Of a stretch of DNA of 27,776 bases, positions 5,567 to 13,946 are shown piece by piece. Numbering within the stretch: the stretch's first letter is position 1; each line of letters opens with the position of its first letter. This stretch comes from a virus. The DNA lies in the IMG/VR virus record IMGVR_UViG_3300024255_000121, positions 1 to 27,776 of that record; one strand, given 5' to 3'. The notes under the pieces were generated by a model that was given only the letters and a program-made list of their open reading frames with translations, searched no databases and had not been told where the DNA came from. Both the position numbers and the translations under genes were made by a program.

Positions 5567-5594
5567 AAAAAAAACCCGGAGATTTTTTCCCCGG
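5567..5594 (-). terminator. Intrinsic terminator after the 5617-5889 gene
   Basis: On the minus strand CCGGGG, loop AAAAAAT, CTCCGG (6-bp stem with one G-T pair), then G and eight T. It lies 22 bases after the stop of the preceding gene and closes the transcript that comes down from the glutaredoxin/DUF6433 genes. Confidence 0.88.
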
Positions 5595-5616
5595 ATTCTT
5601 GAAACTAAAAGTTGAA

Positions 5617-5889
5617 TTACTTTTTGGACTCTTTAGTTTTACTTTTGTACCCATACATTTTTGGATTAATTCTACCCTCAGTTTGAATCCAACCCTTAAA
5701 TCCCTGCTTATATTCGTCGTAATAGTGATCAAAAAGATCTACTTGTTTGTAAGCTGAGGCAATATCATACTTTTTATACCCCTCAGAGTCATAATATTCA
5801 ATTAGAAAAGCCGAGTATGGCAAAGATTTATCTTTTGCCAACTCGGGATCGCAATCCTTATGTAGGATGGTTACTTTTTCTTTGTTCAA
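5617..5889 (-). CDS. Conserved cyanophage protein (90 aa), TTG start
   Basis: The product begins MNKEKVTILHKDCDPE and is rich in Tyr and Lys (LPYSAFLIEYYDSEGYKKYDI, KQVDLFDHYYDEYKQ, EGRINPKMYGYK). It resembles a small cyanophage protein I remember that shares the 'KQVD.FD.Y.D.YK' and 'EGR.NPK..GYK' stretches; function unknown. The only sensible start is a TTG overlapping the TGA stop of the DUF6433 gene (TTGA), implying translational coupling; no ATG occurs until residue 78. The basic C-terminal tail (KSKTKESKK) could contact nucleic acid. A strong terminator follows. Confidence 0.75.
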   Translation of the reverse strand: MNKEKVTILHKDCDPELAKDKSLPYSAFLIEYYDSEGYKKYDIASAYKQVDLFDHYYDEYKQGFKGWIQTEGRINPKMYGYKSKTKESKK

Positions 5890-6335
5890 CTACGGCCGCC
5901 CCACTCAACATCAGGATATGCTTCCTTAATGACATTGTGAGTGATACGATACTTCTTACCCAAGTTCTTATCCTTAACCAAGCAGATAATTTCTGCTTCA
6001 TCGGGATGAAGAGACTCTAGAAGTTCAATAAACAAAGATTCTCTACGGGTCCTCTTGAGACTATCATTGCCTCCCTTCACATAGTTATAAAGGGTTCTAT
6101 ACTGACTAGCTAATTTACTCTGAGATTCAACAGTAGGAGAATCATTTGGAGTGAATGGAACATCTCCTTCAGGAATGGCACTTTTGACACTATCATCAAA
6201 GTTCCACACAAATAGAGAGACTAAAGCAGGAGATCTATGCTCTTTGAGCAAATTGATTTTTGCTGCTTTAGTCTTTGCACTCGATACAGCTTGCAAAATT
6301 TCAGACTGAAGTGGATGTGGTGGTAGTTTGCTCAT
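5886..6335 (-). CDS. DUF6433-like phage protein
   Basis: A 149-aa protein with conserved blocks: AKTKAAKINLLKEHRSPALVSLFVWNFDDSV, then SAIPEGDVPFTPND, RTLYNYVKGGNDSLKRTRRESLFIELLESLHPDEAEIICLVKDK, and a C-terminal AYPDVEWGG. These blocks (LPEGxVPYTPN, GGN..L..TRRE..FI.LLE.L.P.EAE) are those I associate with DUF6433, widespread in T4-like phages and of unknown function. All-helical, no signal peptide, no catalytic motif seen. Its conservation across T4-like phages argues for a core role, perhaps in replication or transcription, but this is inference. It is coupled to the next gene by a TTGA overlap. Confidence 0.85.
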   Translation of the reverse strand: MSKLPPHPLQSEILQAVSSAKTKAAKINLLKEHRSPALVSLFVWNFDDSVKSAIPEGDVPFTPNDSPTVESQSKLASQYRTLYNYVKGGNDSLKRTRRESLFIELLESLHPDEAEIICLVKDKNLGKKYRITHNVIKEAYPDVEWGGRS

Positions 6336-6354
6336 GATTTTTTCAAGTTAATAA

Positions 6355-6579
6355 TTAGTCTTCGTTATCGTCTTCGTCTTCATTAAAACGAAAGGCGATT
6401 AATGAGTCGGGAAGAATATTTCCATTCTCATCATACATTTCGGGGTGGAGAACTTGTTGTTGATCTGAACGATCATGATGGTACATCATATATTCTCTAA
6501 GTACCCATCCTAGCATACATCCAACGATTAATGCACCTATGACCAAGAACGATCCTGCAACTAAACTTACAGCTAGCAT
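6355..6579 (-). CDS. Small single-pass membrane protein (74 aa)
   Basis: The N-terminus is a clear hydrophobic segment (about residues 2-26, VSLVAGSFLVIGALIVGCML) followed by WVLREYMMYHHDRS and a soluble acidic tail ending NEDEDDNED. The layout, with HPEMYDENGNILPD in the tail, matches small cyanophage membrane proteins I recall. A good Shine-Dalgarno GGAG lies 7 bases upstream of the ATG. It likely sits in the host inner membrane with its acidic tail in the cytoplasm (positive residues directly after the membrane segment). Function unknown; membrane remodelling, superinfection effects or lysis regulation are only possibilities. Confidence 0.78.
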   Translation of the reverse strand: MLAVSLVAGSFLVIGALIVGCMLGWVLREYMMYHHDRSDQQQVLHPEMYDENGNILPDSLIAFRFNEDEDDNED

Positions 6580-6583
6580 TGTT

Positions 6584-6778
6584 TTACTCCAAGGAATTAT
6601 TTTTTCTGATATCCAAATAAAAATTCAGATGTAGAACAATATCTCTCTTGAAGAAAGATAACATGTTACCGAACTTTATTTGAAAAGTTTTTGGTTGTTC
6701 TTTCCTTTTTCCTCCGCTGAGAATGAACTCCACCCCCCGATTTCCGTGGGTATCTTTATTTAGTTCTGGTTCAGACAA
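6584..6778 (-). CDS. Small hypothetical protein (about 64 aa), uncertain start
   Basis: This frame lies between the glutaredoxin and membrane-protein genes. A TTG start at 6778 (MSEPELNKDTHGNRGVEFIL) overlaps the glutaredoxin stop and has AAAGAG about 8 bases upstream; a GTG at 6733 is the alternative (49 aa). The central part, VEFILSGGKRKEQPKTFQIKF, and a hydrophobic LSFFKRDIVLHLNFYLDI suggest a small beta-rich protein. I do not recognise it. The gene fills the only gap between two well-supported genes, which supports it being real, but both start codons are non-ATG and confidence is moderate. Confidence 0.5.
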   Translation of the reverse strand: MSEPELNKDTHGNRGVEFILSGGKRKEQPKTFQIKFGNMLSFFKRDIVLHLNFYLDIRKNNSLE

Positions 6779-7001
6779 GATTCTGCTCTTTAAAATACTG
6801 CACAGTTTCGGCAGCTCCTCCAACAACTTTATCGTTGTGAACTACCTGAGGAAAATACTGTGTATTGAATTCATTTTGAAATTCTTCAATAGTAAAATCC
6901 TGATTTAATGTGTAGACTACATGCTTCTGCTCTGTAATCTCCATGAGCTGTTTTACTTGACGACAGTGACCGCAACCTGGCATTGAGTAGATTGTAAACA
7001 T
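6771..7001 (-). CDS. Glutaredoxin
   Basis: A 76-aa thioredoxin-fold protein: beta strand MFTIYSMPG, active site CGHC (residues about 10-13), a TxxP-like cis-proline segment YFPQVVHNDKVVGG, and a final helix ETVQYFKEQ. Glutaredoxins reduce disulfides using glutathione and supply electrons to ribonucleotide reductase, supporting dNTP synthesis. The active site CGHC differs from the classical CPYC and is like that of disulfide isomerases, so its redox potential may be less reducing. Cyanophage glutaredoxins are common and sometimes named nrdC. It may be relevant to the two cysteine-rich proteins at 19342-20223 and 21004-21882. Confidence 0.92.
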   Translation of the reverse strand: MFTIYSMPGCGHCRQVKQLMEITEQKHVVYTLNQDFTIEEFQNEFNTQYFPQVVHNDKVVGGAAETVQYFKEQNLV

Positions 7002-7025
7002 AACTTACTGCTTTACCTACAAGTA

Positions 7026-7033
7026 GATTTATA
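7026..7033 (-). promoter_or_regulatory. Candidate late promoter (TATAAATC)
   Basis: The minus strand reads TTTTTTTATAAATCTAC, one mismatch to TATAAATA, 25 bases before the glutaredoxin start and just past the stop of the oxygenase gene at 7040. Confidence 0.35.
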
Positions 7034-7039
7034 AAAAAA

Positions 7040-7594
7040 TTAAATTGCTCTTTTATATCCCCGGAGCTGTGGGGGCACATGATCAACATTTGCCGAAATG
7101 ACTATTCTTCTTCCCTCATGATTATCAGGAACCCAATGGGGTAAGCTAGCGTCAAACGCTAAAATTAATCCATTTTCTACTGGTGTACATGAGTCTCCAA
7201 AACAAATAGGAGCAGAGTTTTCTTCCACATCAATATAAAAAATGAAAGACAACGCTGAGGGAAAGTGACTATGAAATTTTGTCCCCTCATTTGGACCATA
7301 ATCCATAGCCCATAGATTAGTTACCTCATATATGCCGTTACTATGAAAGTACTGCTCGCCAATAGAGTTAGCAAAATTCTCAAAATAATCTGCAATTGAA
7401 GAAAATCTAGAATCAACCTCGTGAAGATTCCAAGAAGATCTCCAATTCGCTCCGACATTATTATCAGAGACACTATCGGGGTTTTCTTTTTTATGATCTA
7501 AAATATTCTGTTTGAATTCATCCAACCTTTCAGTCCATTTAGACTCAAAAACTGGCATCTCAACGGATACTTTACTAATTTCTACATTGGTCAT
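7040..7594 (-). CDS. 2OG-Fe(II) oxygenase-like protein (paralogue 1)
   Basis: A 184-aa protein of the double-stranded beta-helix type. Iron-binding and co-substrate motifs are visible: KFHSHFPSALSFIFYIDVEE (first metal His region, about residues 105-125), then ILAFDASLPHWVPDNHEGRR with the distal His, and GRRIVISANV with the Arg expected to bind 2-oxoglutarate. The first motif is H-x-H rather than the usual H-x-D, so ligand identity is not certain. Similar proteins (TIGR02466-like) are common in marine phages, with unproven substrates; protein or sugar hydroxylation is the usual guess. It is clearly paralogous to the next upstream gene (same HFPSA..., ...YIDVEE..AP blocks) and starts 3 bases after it. 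Confidence 0.8.
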   Translation of the reverse strand: MTNVEISKVSVEMPVFESKWTERLDEFKQNILDHKKENPDSVSDNNVGANWRSSWNLHEVDSRFSSIADYFENFANSIGEQYFHSNGIYEVTNLWAMDYGPNEGTKFHSHFPSALSFIFYIDVEENSAPICFGDSCTPVENGLILAFDASLPHWVPDNHEGRRIVISANVDHVPPQLRGYKRAI

Positions 7595-7596
7595 AA

Positions 7597-8157
7597 TTAA
7601 GATTCATCAATGATACTAATGTTCATAGCAACAGCAATCCTTCTCCCCTTTGTGGGTGGAACATGATGTGTAATGAATCCAGGAAACAAAACTAACATCC
7701 CATTCTTTACATGCACTTCCTTATCTTCCAATAAGATAGGAGCAACATCTTCTTCGACATCAATATAGTATACACAAGACCATGCTGATGGAAAGTGATC
7801 ATGAGGGATAGCTTGATCACCCTCCTCCATTACTACTGCCCATAGAGAAGAGAGTTTATACTTTGCACTAGTATGAAATACTTCCTCTGTAATATAGTTT
7901 AGCACATAAATGACATAATTGCCAATATCCATAAACCTTTTGTCGGTCTGATGAGTATCCCACTTGGTCAGCCATGCCTTGACAGAATGACCTGCGGTTT
8001 CATCTGTGTCCAAATATTCTGGATCTTGAGATCTCTTCTCTAAAATTATATCCTTAAATCTATTGAATTCTTCAGGACCATTTTCAATAACAAAGGTGGG
8101 CAACTGAGTGACCACCTTATCATAGTTAATAATCCTAGATGTAGGTCCGTTCTCCAT
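7597..8157 (-). CDS. 2OG-Fe(II) oxygenase-like protein (paralogue 2)
   Basis: A 186-aa protein with PHDHFPSAWSCVYYIDVEE (H-x-H/D-type metal motif), the distal His in FPGFITHHVPPTKGRR and the Arg in GRRIAVAMNIS. The same blocks occur in its downstream paralogue, indicating tandem duplication. A longer frame exists from a TTG at 8169, but the ATG at 8157 has GGTGG at a good distance and I prefer it. Its start overlaps the end of the protease-fibre gene, so it is probably translated with that structural gene; modification of the fibre or of another virion protein is an attractive but unproven role. Confidence 0.8.
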   Translation of the reverse strand: MENGPTSRIINYDKVVTQLPTFVIENGPEEFNRFKDIILEKRSQDPEYLDTDETAGHSVKAWLTKWDTHQTDKRFMDIGNYVIYVLNYITEEVFHTSAKYKLSSLWAVVMEEGDQAIPHDHFPSAWSCVYYIDVEEDVAPILLEDKEVHVKNGMLVLFPGFITHHVPPTKGRRIAVAMNISIIDES

Positions 8158-11100
8158 CTTGTCCACCAAGTGTCATAATACTAAGTTCGCCCAAGTCTTC
8201 AAGGGCAGGGATTCCATTATACACCCTAACGGTATATCCGTTAACCGTTCTGTCAGAAATCCTAAGATTAACAATACCACCTGGGAAGGCATTAGTACCA
8301 CTCGCGATGCCAATGACAGCATAATCAGTGTCATTCATTGCATCAGCAAAGTTAATATTGTAGATACCAGTACCGGTTTGAACGATAGAGCTTACATTAT
8401 GTGAGCGATCTCCAGGGATATAGTCGCTGTTACCAACACCGAGATTGGTATTTGTATACCAGGAGGTAGAACGACCCTCATAGAACTGAGTGTAAGTAGC
8501 AGTCTTGAGACCTACAAGATTCTTAAACTCCCCAACTCTGCTGACCTTATGGAAATCATTATTAAACACTTGGATGGAGTTACCCATGCTTCCAAATTGT
8601 GTTCCAATACCAGCACCATAGTACAGAAGCTGAGGTGTGTTCTCATCAATGAGAATTTCAGTATAAGTTCCAGTCTCAGTTACATTATCAGAGAACTGGT
8701 TCGGAGTTGTTGTACCAAATCCTACTGCAGAACCATCTGCAGCATAGTAGAACCTGATCGGATAGTTTGCCTGCTGTGAGGCATTCTCAAAGCGATAGGT
8801 TTGACCTACTTCAAATCTTAGGTAAGGTGATTCATAACCCTGAACATTGATAGAACGATCAGATCCGATGCCATAATATCTGTGATCTGTTGTCTTCGTA
8901 CCAATAGTAGTAGGTAGAGGCTTGAATGTACCCTCAAACTGCGTGTAAAGGTTCTTAGCGGTGTCTGCAGCACCCGTTAAGGTGGAGAAACTAGCACTGT
9001 TAGCAAAGAGTGCATTGTTTGCTTGAGAGGCGAGTCCAGCGAGCGTAGCGTAGGTGGCAATGCCAGCGACAATAGCCTCAGATGCAATACCTGCAAGTGT
9101 AGCACGAGGTGCCTCATTAATCGTTACTGTAACGATACCAGCAGAGACTGGACTTACATCAAGACCAGCATTAAAGTTAACTGTTCCTGCTGTACCAACT
9201 GCGGATCCAGAGTCTTGAATGATAACACCAGAACCAGAAGCAACAATATTAGTTAACTGAGATCCGTCACCAATAAATCTCGGTGCAGTGATGTCATTAT
9301 TAGATGTAATTGTAGCACCAGAGTCTAGTTCAGAAGCTGTTCCTGCAGTTGTTGCACTGTCAGCAGTAAGTGCCGAGGTTGCTGTAGTTGCTACCGTAGC
9401 TAGTCCAGCAATGGTAGCATAGTCAGCATAAGTTGCTCTAGGAACAGAAACTCCATCAGCAAGACTATTAGCAGTTTGTGCAACACCTACGGTATCTGCA
9501 GCAGTAATAGTAACAATACCAGCAGAGATTTGAGATACTGTCAGATTTTGACCGAAATTAATAGTAGCAGCAGTACCAATAGGACTATCATCATCCTTAA
9601 TAATGACACCTGCACCAACACCAGTTACACCAGTGATACCGGAACCATCACCAAAGAACGAATTCGCAGTAATATTACCAGTAGTATTAACATTAATGTT
9701 TGTACCGATGCCAGAAGGACCAGGATCCTGAGGTACAGAGTGAGCAACAAAAGTCAGGTTTGGTTTAGATCCACGAACAATCAGACTCTGACCCTTTGCA
9801 AGAGCAAGGTTGTCGATCTGAACATCCTGCAAAGGAGCAAGTCTAAGACCAAATACTAAGTAGTCAGATTCTTGGAACTCAGCGATACCACCAGATGACA
9901 GACCAACTGACATACCAACAGTAGAGTCAGAGTTCTGGTTTGTAGCGTGAACTGTGACTAAGCTATCTTCTTGTGCTGTGAAGAACTCAAGGTTAGTATT
10001 AATCTGGAAGGGAGGATTGAATCCAAGAGTACCAGATCTTCTTCTACCATGAACCAAAGCAGAGTCAGGACCCAACTTATCAAACTTTCTAGTAGCAAAA
10101 GCAAGGAAAGAAATATTAGGGTCAAAGGATGATACGAAGATTTTATCACCAGGTTTGATACCAACCTTCTCAATTAGTCTCGTACCACCCCTATCAAGAG
10201 GAATACCATAGGTAATAAAATCACTTCTCTTGAATCCAGGAGTACTGGAGATACCAATAGAGAATGTAGAACGGAAGTCGTTCTGGTTTGCAACACTAAT
10301 GCTAACCTCAAGGAGGTTATCTGCCTCATATAACTGAACCGGTTCAACAACACCATTCGTTAAGGTAGTTTTAATAGAAGCAAGTCTACCTACCTCAGCA
10401 AGAGCAGCGCCAGGAGTGGTAAAGGTGGTAGTTGCAGACCAAGGAGAGATATGTGCAACACCAGATGTACCATCAGCATTAGAAAGATGACGACATCTTA
10501 CATAGAAGGTATGGCTAGAGTTAAGTCCATCAGAAATTATCTGAGATAGAGCAGTATTATTGTCACCAATACTAGTAAATACTACAGTGCTAAACCCAGA
10601 ATCCTCAGCAACTTGAAATTCAACTGCCTTCAGAGTACCAGATACTGCTTCACTATCAATAGAAACGAATGCACTGGATACAAGAGTAATACCAAATCTC
10701 TGCTGTAGAGTAGTTCCACTGGTAGGACTAATAATCGTAGGTGCCTGTACACCAGGAGCGTTACCCAGAGTAGCGAAGGAAACAATACCTACAGAATAAT
10801 TAGATGTATAAGAAGTGAATGCTGTGCCATCATCATTAGAAAGATGCCTTACACGAGCATAGTGTGTAGTAAAACCTGCTAACTGTACATCAATTGTTTG
10901 ATTTAGATTAGTATTATTCTCTCCAGTAGATTCCCAGACAATACTACTAAAGTCAGATGCAGTAGAGAGTTGCAACTCAACTGCTTTTAGAGTACCAGAT
11001 ACGGTAGTATCTCCAATAGCAACATAATTACTAGATCTTATCTGTAAGCTTTCAGTACTAACACCAACATCATTGTTGATTGGGGATTCAATACTAGGTT

Positions 11101-13075
11101 CTGTAATACCAGCAGATTCTGTCAGAATACCAGAAGCAGTATCAAGATAAACAATCGCTACACTGCCACCCTCTCCATCAGGACTTCTTTGGTTGAACTG
11201 ACCAGTCCACCACTGAAAATCAGAATCACCATAGTCAGGAGTTGGAAACTGGTCAAAGAGTAAATCGGAACCAATCTGTGTGCTACCAGCAGCAACAGTA
11301 GAATAATCCGTTGCGCCAACTCCAACACCCTGACCATAATCATTCAGCAACCACTGTCTCAGTTCCTGAGATGTGGCGTCAGGTTTTCTCTGCAAGTATA
11401 AAGCTACAAGACCAGTAACTACAGGAGCAGCAGCAGATGTACCGTTGAAGTTAGCGTCGAAATGAGTAGGATTATCATATCTCTGGAAGTCTGCATAAGG
11501 TCCACTAGGAAGACCAGCAGCTAGAGTGTCTTCAGCAGGTGCATAAATGTCAACACCAGGACCACTATTAGAATATTCAGCTTTTCTTTCTTTGTAGGTA
11601 GATTCCACAAAGTCATCAAGAGCACCAACATTAATAGCAGGGTGATAACCAGTAGTATCATCAAAACCAATACCCTGAGGATTCATCCAATCTCTATGGG
11701 ATGTTGGTGTTCTCTGTCCACCAAACTCAGCCCTTGGATCATTAGCACCAAAGAATTGGTCGGCAACACCATTGAGTCTATGAGGATCCGTAAATCCAAG
11801 ACCAATATACTGGTTGTTATTACCAGCAGCAGCGATCATAATTACGCCAGCTTCGATCATCTCATCGCCAGCAGCATCAGTGGCGCTAGATCTAGATGAA
11901 GAAGACCATGATTTATTAGCACCAATTACCTGATTATTGAAACCAATAATCATATCTTCGACACCAGCTGGAGCTCCAGCTGCAACAGTACTCAGGTCAA
12001 TGCTACTAGTAATACCAGTAAACCTATATTGTATAACTCCCGATGCGAGGACAGCAGCCTGATAACCCCAAGAACCATTAACAACTGTAGGATTTCTTAC
12101 ACCAGTTTGCGTATTTACTGGTTTATATAAGTGGAAGAACTTAATGAGATCATAAGATGTCTCAATGTCCATGCCAACATTATCAGACACACAAGGCATT
12201 GCCCAGATGTTTGACTTAAATGCTAGACCAAAGTTTTTACCAGCAGCAAGAGATGCAGCTGCAGTACCGTGACCACTACCTAAGTTATTACCACCTGCAG
12301 TACCAATACCAATAGCACCATTTCTATTATAACCAGAAGGAATAACTACTTCAGGAAGAAGAACGAATTCAGAAGATCTAGCATTGTTATCTTCCCACCA
12401 TGCTTCAGCTCTAGAAGTATCAATACCAGTAGATCCATCTTCTAATGTATAAACATATCCACGACTATTAAAGTAACCAGGGTCAAGAAAATACGGGAAG
12501 TCAAGAACAATGTCAAGCACCCTACTTGATCCATCGTCGTTCAAGAATTCTGGGTGTGATTGTAGAGTACCAGAGTCTTGAACAACAATATCTACATTTC
12601 TACCGTCATATAAGAAGTCAAAGTTACCAGTAACCGGTGCAATATCACCAACTACATTACTCCAAAACTGTCCGTTGGTTGTAATACCAGAAAGTCTAGG
12701 AAGCGCCCAGTTTGTTCTATTTAATTCTGCAGAGGTTGGACTTGAAGCTGGTGGACCATTACTATCTAAATCTCTATAGATTTTAACATCACTATCAAAC
12801 CTTAACGGCATTACCAGAGATGGATCTGGAAAGCTTTCTCTATTGTCTTTTAGTGAAAGTTCAATCCACTTAACATGAGGATGACGAGCAATCTCTTGAG
12901 CCTCGTCATCCGTTAACTCATAAGTACCACGAACTGCACTAATTGAGTGCTCATCGGTACAAGTAATTTTTCTGTCTGGGATTCCGTCCTGATTAGAGTC
13001 GATAGTGAGAGCCCCATGGATCTCATTCCAACGATCTGCACTAGTAACTGCCAGGGTATATCTTTTAAGAGTCAT
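8135..13075 (-). CDS. Tail/fibre protein with subtilisin-like (S8) protease domain
   Basis: A 1646-aa virion-type protein. Residues 1-140 resemble a prodomain or attachment region. Residues about 150-580 form a peptidase S8 domain with all catalytic residues: Asp167 (VVQDSGT), His269 (GSGHGTAAAS), oxyanion Asn419 (AAAGNNN) and Ser547 (FNGTSAAAPVVTG). Two fibronectin-like repeats follow (about 660-770 and 778-888, each with GTLKAVE and ARVRHLSN-type strands), then two copies of another beta domain (about 905-1000 and 1040-1115), then repeats built on GDGSGITGV / GDGSQLTNI and VGTAxTVNF...SAGIVTVTI, and a C-terminal receptor-binding-like region. It could cleave host surface proteins during adsorption or process virion proteins. 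A CCTAAATA element lies upstream. The substrate is unknown. Confidence 0.85.
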   Translation of the reverse strand: MTLKRYTLAVTSADRWNEIHGALTIDSNQDGIPDRKITCTDEHSISAVRGTYELTDDEAQEIARHPHVKWIELSLKDNRESFPDPSLVMPLRFDSDVKIYRDLDSNGPPASSPTSAELNRTNWALPRLSGITTNGQFWSNVVGDIAPVTGNFDFLYDGRNVDIVVQDSGTLQSHPEFLNDDGSSRVLDIVLDFPYFLDPGYFNSRGYVYTLEDGSTGIDTSRAEAWWEDNNARSSEFVLLPEVVIPSGYNRNGAIGIGTAGGNNLGSGHGTAAASLAAGKNFGLAFKSNIWAMPCVSDNVGMDIETSYDLIKFFHLYKPVNTQTGVRNPTVVNGSWGYQAAVLASGVIQYRFTGITSSIDLSTVAAGAPAGVEDMIIGFNNQVIGANKSWSSSSRSSATDAAGDEMIEAGVIMIAAAGNNNQYIGLGFTDPHRLNGVADQFFGANDPRAEFGGQRTPTSHRDWMNPQGIGFDDTTGYHPAINVGALDDFVESTYKERKAEYSNSGPGVDIYAPAEDTLAAGLPSGPYADFQRYDNPTHFDANFNGTSAAAPVVTGLVALYLQRKPDATSQELRQWLLNDYGQGVGVGATDYSTVAAGSTQIGSDLLFDQFPTPDYGDSDFQWWTGQFNQRSPDGEGGSVAIVYLDTASGILTESAGITEPSIESPINNDVGVSTESLQIRSSNYVAIGDTTVSGTLKAVELQLSTASDFSSIVWESTGENNTNLNQTIDVQLAGFTTHYARVRHLSNDDGTAFTSYTSNYSVGIVSFATLGNAPGVQAPTIISPTSGTTLQQRFGITLVSSAFVSIDSEAVSGTLKAVEFQVAEDSGFSTVVFTSIGDNNTALSQIISDGLNSSHTFYVRCRHLSNADGTSGVAHISPWSATTTFTTPGAALAEVGRLASIKTTLTNGVVEPVQLYEADNLLEVSISVANQNDFRSTFSIGISSTPGFKRSDFITYGIPLDRGGTRLIEKVGIKPGDKIFVSSFDPNISFLAFATRKFDKLGPDSALVHGRRRSGTLGFNPPFQINTNLEFFTAQEDSLVTVHATNQNSDSTVGMSVGLSSGGIAEFQESDYLVFGLRLAPLQDVQIDNLALAKGQSLIVRGSKPNLTFVAHSVPQDPGPSGIGTNINVNTTGNITANSFFGDGSGITGVTGVGAGVIIKDDDSPIGTAATINFGQNLTVSQISAGIVTITAADTVGVAQTANSLADGVSVPRATYADYATIAGLATVATTATSALTADSATTAGTASELDSGATITSNNDITAPRFIGDGSQLTNIVASGSGVIIQDSGSAVGTAGTVNFNAGLDVSPVSAGIVTVTINEAPRATLAGIASEAIVAGIATYATLAGLASQANNALFANSASFSTLTGAADTAKNLYTQFEGTFKPLPTTIGTKTTDHRYYGIGSDRSINVQGYESPYLRFEVGQTYRFENASQQANYPIRFYYAADGSAVGFGTTTPNQFSDNVTETGTYTEILIDENTPQLLYYGAGIGTQFGSMGNSIQVFNNDFHKVSRVGEFKNLVGLKTATYTQFYEGRSTSWYTNTNLGVGNSDYIPGDRSHNVSSIVQTGTGIYNINFADAMNDTDYAVIGIASGTNAFPGGIVNLRISDRTVNGYTVRVYNGIPALEDLGELSIMTLGGQDGERTYI

Positions 13076-13107
13076 GCCTCAAAATCTATAGGTGAGCACC
13101 TTTTTTA

Positions 13108-13115
13108 TATTTAGG
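13108..13115 (-). promoter_or_regulatory. Candidate late promoter (CCTAAATA)
   Basis: Minus strand TACCTAAATATAAAAAAGG, 33 bases before the start of the protease-fibre gene; two mismatches to TATAAATA but at the expected distance. The 73-bp gap at 13076-13148 also has to hold the plus-strand promoter of the epimerase gene, for which no clear -35/-10 pair was found (A/T-rich TATTATAAAG at 13130-13139 is the best candidate). Confidence 0.3.
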
Positions 13116-13148
13116 TATGGTAGAATATATATTATAAAGAGCCTTACT

Positions 13149-13946
13149 ATGAATATTGTTACTGGAGCGAAAGGATTCATTGGTGGTCACTTTACTAAAA
13201 GCATGACCGATGTGCTTGAAATTGATATTGATAACTGCTTTGACCTGTTGAATAAATTCAATCGTTGGGAAGAAGTAAACACAATCATCCACATGGGTGC
13301 TCGCTCATTCACAACAGATAAAAATGTAGATTTAATTTACAAGTATAATATTGATTATAGCATCAAGCTATTTGAAAAAGCAATTGAGCATGGTATTCCC
13401 GTCAAGTATGCCTCCTCTGCTTCCACTTATGGTCGTTGCATGTCAACTGATGGTATTATTAATCCTCTAAACCACTACGCATTATCAAAAGCAACAGTTG
13501 ATTACTGGGTGCAAGACAATATGCATAGATTCTCACACATCCAAGGATTTAAGTTCTTTAATGTATATGGTAGCGGTGAAGTCCACAAAGGAGAGCAGGC
13601 AAGCCTTATAAGTAAGTTCAAGTGGCAATCTGCTACAGGCAAAGTTCATCCCTTTGAGGGATCAAATAAGGTACATAGAGATTATATCTGGGTAGGAGAC
13701 ATTGTAAATGTTGTGCTGACTAATAGTGCAGGTAGTGGTATCTATGACTTAGGAACTGGTGCTGCAATTACTATTCAAGAGGTGGCAGATTTAGTTGCAC
13801 AAAAAACCGAGGCTATGGTAGAGGAAATTCCTTTCCCACCAAACCTCGTTGGTAAGTATCAATACAATACTCAGGCAGATATGAATTGGTTAAACTATAA
13901 GTTCAAAACCGTTGCTGATTATGTCAATTACCACGATGAATTCTGA
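13149..13946 (+). CDS. hldD: NAD(P)-dependent sugar epimerase, ADP-heptose 6-epimerase (HldD)-like
   Basis: The only plus-strand gene. I place the start at ATG 13149 (MNIVTGAKGFIGGHF) rather than an upstream in-frame GTG, because the Rossmann GxxGFIG motif must be near the N-terminus and AAGAG lies upstream. 265 aa. It has the SDR catalytic pieces (SSASTYG and Y-x3-K in YALSK). The second half follows HldD closely: FFNVYGSGEVHKGEQAS, FEGSNKVHRDYIWVGDI, GIYDLGTGAAITIQEVAD and PFPPNLVGKYQYNTQADM. HldD converts ADP-D-glycero- to ADP-L-glycero-manno-heptose. It is shorter than bacterial HldD (about 310 aa). Its 3' end overlaps the convergent cupin gene by 23 bp. Another NDP-sugar epimerase activity cannot be excluded. 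Confidence 0.82.
   Translation: MNIVTGAKGFIGGHFTKSMTDVLEIDIDNCFDLLNKFNRWEEVNTIIHMGARSFTTDKNVDLIYKYNIDYSIKLFEKAIEHGIPVKYASSASTYGRCMSTDGIINPLNHYALSKATVDYWVQDNMHRFSHIQGFKFFNVYGSGEVHKGEQASLISKFKWQSATGKVHPFEGSNKVHRDYIWVGDIVNVVLTNSAGSGIYDLGTGAAITIQEVADLVAQKTEAMVEEIPFPPNLVGKYQYNTQADMNWLNYKFKTVADYVNYHDEF

Noticed and set aside
6779-6826. Longer version of the gene at 6584-6778 starting at a TTG at 6826
   Set aside because: It would overlap the conserved C-terminus of glutaredoxin by 56 nt and has no ribosome site; the TTG at 6778 overlapping the stop is more natural.
7060-7083. CCCC...GGGG inverted repeat at the end of the 7040 oxygenase gene as a terminator
   Set aside because: It lies inside the coding sequence, the stem is imperfect, and no T tract follows.
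9476-9859. Long plus-strand open frames opposite the protease-fibre gene
   Set aside because: Thr/Ser/Asn/Cys-rich translations without family resemblance, explained by the repeat-rich codon pattern of the minus-strand gene.
13092-13148. GTG start at 13092 for the epimerase (19 extra residues)
   Set aside because: The added residues precede the Rossmann motif, which should begin at the N-terminus, and the region is an A/T-rich intergenic promoter stretch.
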